Assembly (NCBI GenBank): GCA_028816945.1
Contig: JAPPQG010000197.1
Coordinates: 1 to 7,498 of the forward strand
DNA length: 7,498 nt
From: Alphaproteobacteria bacterium
GTDB lineage: Bacteria > Pseudomonadota > Alphaproteobacteria > RS24
Reading direction: 5' to 3'
The notes under the pieces were generated by a model. It was not told where the DNA came from. It did no database searches and worked only from the letters and a program-made list of their open reading frames with translations. Shown here in pieces: positions 6,531 to 7,498 of this stretch. Within the stretch, counting starts at the first letter, position 1. Every line of letters starts with the position of its first letter. The translations under genes were made by a program, and so were the position numbers.

Positions 6531-6556
6531 TAGATATAAAGATATCTTTATATCTA
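6531..6556. promoter_or_regulatory. Perfect 26-bp palindrome, probable operator of the ArsR-methyltransferase gene
   Basis: Half-site TAGATATAAAGAT is followed directly by its exact reverse complement, centred between 6543 and 6544. It ends 58 bases before the ATG of the ArsR-type regulator and contains TATAAA (6535-6540), so a bound dimer would cover a likely promoter. ArsR-family proteins bind such AT-rich dyads and usually autoregulate. The core AAAGATATCTTT resembles, from memory, operators described for the methionine-cycle regulator SahR in proteobacteria; this match has not been checked. Confidence 0.7.
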
Positions 6557-6614
6557 TTTATAGATCGCCAAAAATAGCCCAAAGGCAAGATAAGAGCAAG
6601 GTTTAGACGAAACA

Positions 6615-7498
6615 ATGGAACGCATATTAACGGCATTACGGGCAGCTGGGGAGCAGACGCGCCTGCGCTTGCTTGCCATTCTCGCACAAGGTGAATTGAC
6701 CGTGAAAGAACTCACACAAGTGCTAGAACAGAGCCAACCCCGCATTAGCCGCCACTTAAAATTATTAACCGAATCAGGCCTTGTTGTCCGCTATCCCGAA
6801 GAGAGTTGGGTTTTTTATCGCCTTGCGGATTCGCCCCCTGTGGCGCATTTGGGGAAATGCTTGCTTGATTTTCTGCCCGATAATGATTCAATTCTTATAG
6901 GTGACCGCGCAAGACTAAAACAAGTGCGCGCCAAACGCGCCAAACGCGCACAAAATTATTTTTCTGCCAATGCGGCAAATTGGGACCGTTTGCGGGCTTT
7001 GCATATTGCCGATACTCATATTGAGAATGAAATGGTGCAGTTGGCAGGCCGCAAACAATTTGATTTGCTCGTTGATTTAGGCACAGGCACAGGCCGTATG
7101 CTAGAAGTTTTTGGCAGGCGCGCAAAGCGCGGCATAGGATTTGATATAAATGCCAATATGCTTGCCCTCGCGCGGGCGAACCTTGATAAAGCACATTTAC
7201 CGCATTGTCAGGTGCGGCTTGCCGATGTCACAAACCTGCCCTTGCCGTCTGGTTTTGCAGACTTTGTCATTATGCACCAATTATTGCATTTTTTAGAAAA
7301 CCCCAATCTTGCCATTAGTGAGGCGGCGCGCCTTTTAAGACAGAATGGCTTATTGCTGATTGTCGATTTTGCGCCCCATAATATGGAGAAATTGCGTGAA
7401 GAGCATGCCCACCGCCGACTTGGTTTTACCGATGATGAGATTTTAAGCATGTTAAAAGAGGCAGGATTAACACCCTCTGTGACACGCTATTTGCCGGC
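6615..7498 (+). CDS. ArsR-type HTH regulator fused to SAM-dependent methyltransferase (runs off right edge)
   Basis: The first 294 codons are visible. Residues 1-70 form an ArsR-like winged helix: LRAAGEQTRLRLLAIL, a helix-turn-helix with recognition helix SQPRISRHLKLL (40-51), and a beta wing ending WVFYRL. I see no CxC metal-site motif in the recognition-helix region. A basic linker (RAKRAKRAQ, 105-113, encoded by 9-bp repeats) leads to a class I methyltransferase: motif I DLGTGTGR (154-161), the acidic ribose-binding D177 in GFDINANML, then LADVTNLPLPSGFADFV and a hydrophobic RLLRQNGLLLIVDF strand. The architecture matches an alphaproteobacterial regulator group that I recall lying near metF/metH and sensing S-adenosylhomocysteine (SahR-like); the target genes are beyond the window. 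ATG 6615 is the only ATG, GTG or TTG after the in-frame stop at 6591; AAGG 13 bases upstream is a poor ribosome site. It is divergent from mlaA. Confidence 0.9.
   Translation, partial: MERILTALRAAGEQTRLRLLAILAQGELTVKELTQVLEQSQPRISRHLKLLTESGLVVRYPEESWVFYRLADSPPVAHLGKCLLDFLPDNDSILIGDRARLKQVRAKRAKRAQNYFSANAANWDRLRALHIADTHIENEMVQLAGRKQFDLLVDLGTGTGRMLEVFGRRAKRGIGFDINANMLALARANLDKAHLPHCQVRLADVTNLPLPSGFADFVIMHQLLHFLENPNLAISEAARLLRQNGLLLIVDFAPHNMEKLREEHAHRRLGFTDDEILSMLKEAGLTPSVTRYLP

Noticed and set aside
6361..6745. Minus-strand open frames in the mlaA/ArsR intergenic region and over the start of the regulator
   Set aside because: They overlap the regulator's HTH-coding region on the other strand, show no recognisable domain and span the palindrome.

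Overview
The window reads as chromosomal DNA of a Gram-negative proteobacterium, most likely an alphaproteobacterium with moderate-to-low GC. The basis is the MlaA-MlaC pair of outer-membrane lipid-asymmetry genes, an EttA-type ABC-F protein very close to the proteobacterial form, and an ArsR-like regulator fused to a SAM-dependent methyltransferase, an architecture I associate with alphaproteobacteria. The BCCT osmolyte carrier would fit a marine or saline habitat. The lineage is an inference; no rRNA or other marker is present.

Layout from left to right. (1) The N-terminal part of a short-chain dehydrogenase on the minus strand runs off the left edge (1-422). (2) A divergent intergenic region (423-700) holds a candidate promoter and an inverted repeat. 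(3) A plus-strand group follows: a BCCT transporter (701-2260), a short PlsC-type acyltransferase with a probable TTG start (2280-2861) and ettA (2961-4616). (4) A degenerate tandem array of about 15-bp units (about 4600-4770) begins inside the last codons of ettA and fills the gap to the convergent mlaC. (5) mlaA then mlaC are on the minus strand (6262 to 4776), joined by a one-base stop/start overlap. (6) A divergent regulatory region (6263-6614) carries a good mlaA -10 element and a perfect 26-bp palindrome. (7) An ArsR-HTH/methyltransferase fusion on the plus strand (from 6615) runs off the right edge.

How the genes relate. mlaA and mlaC form a clear functional pair: outer-membrane lipoprotein and periplasmic lipid carrier of retrograde phospholipid transport. 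The inner-membrane MlaFEDB partners are not in the window. The PlsC-like enzyme also belongs to phospholipid or lysophospholipid chemistry but is more likely co-transcribed with the transporter. EttA is a ribosome-associated ATPase and is probably only a neighbour. The palindrome 58 bp before the ArsR-methyltransferase start is the best regulatory signal here and suggests autoregulation, perhaps tied to methionine/S-adenosylhomocysteine metabolism (inference from family and architecture).

No RNA gene, insertion sequence, prophage or CRISPR array was seen. Most genes are ordinary core genes. The non-coding structures (the array and the palindrome) and three protein oddities (the Q/N/T insertion in the transporter, the acidic tail of MlaA, and the apparent absence of the canonical metal-site motif in the ArsR domain) are the points worth a second look. 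I found no convincing new multi-gene system.
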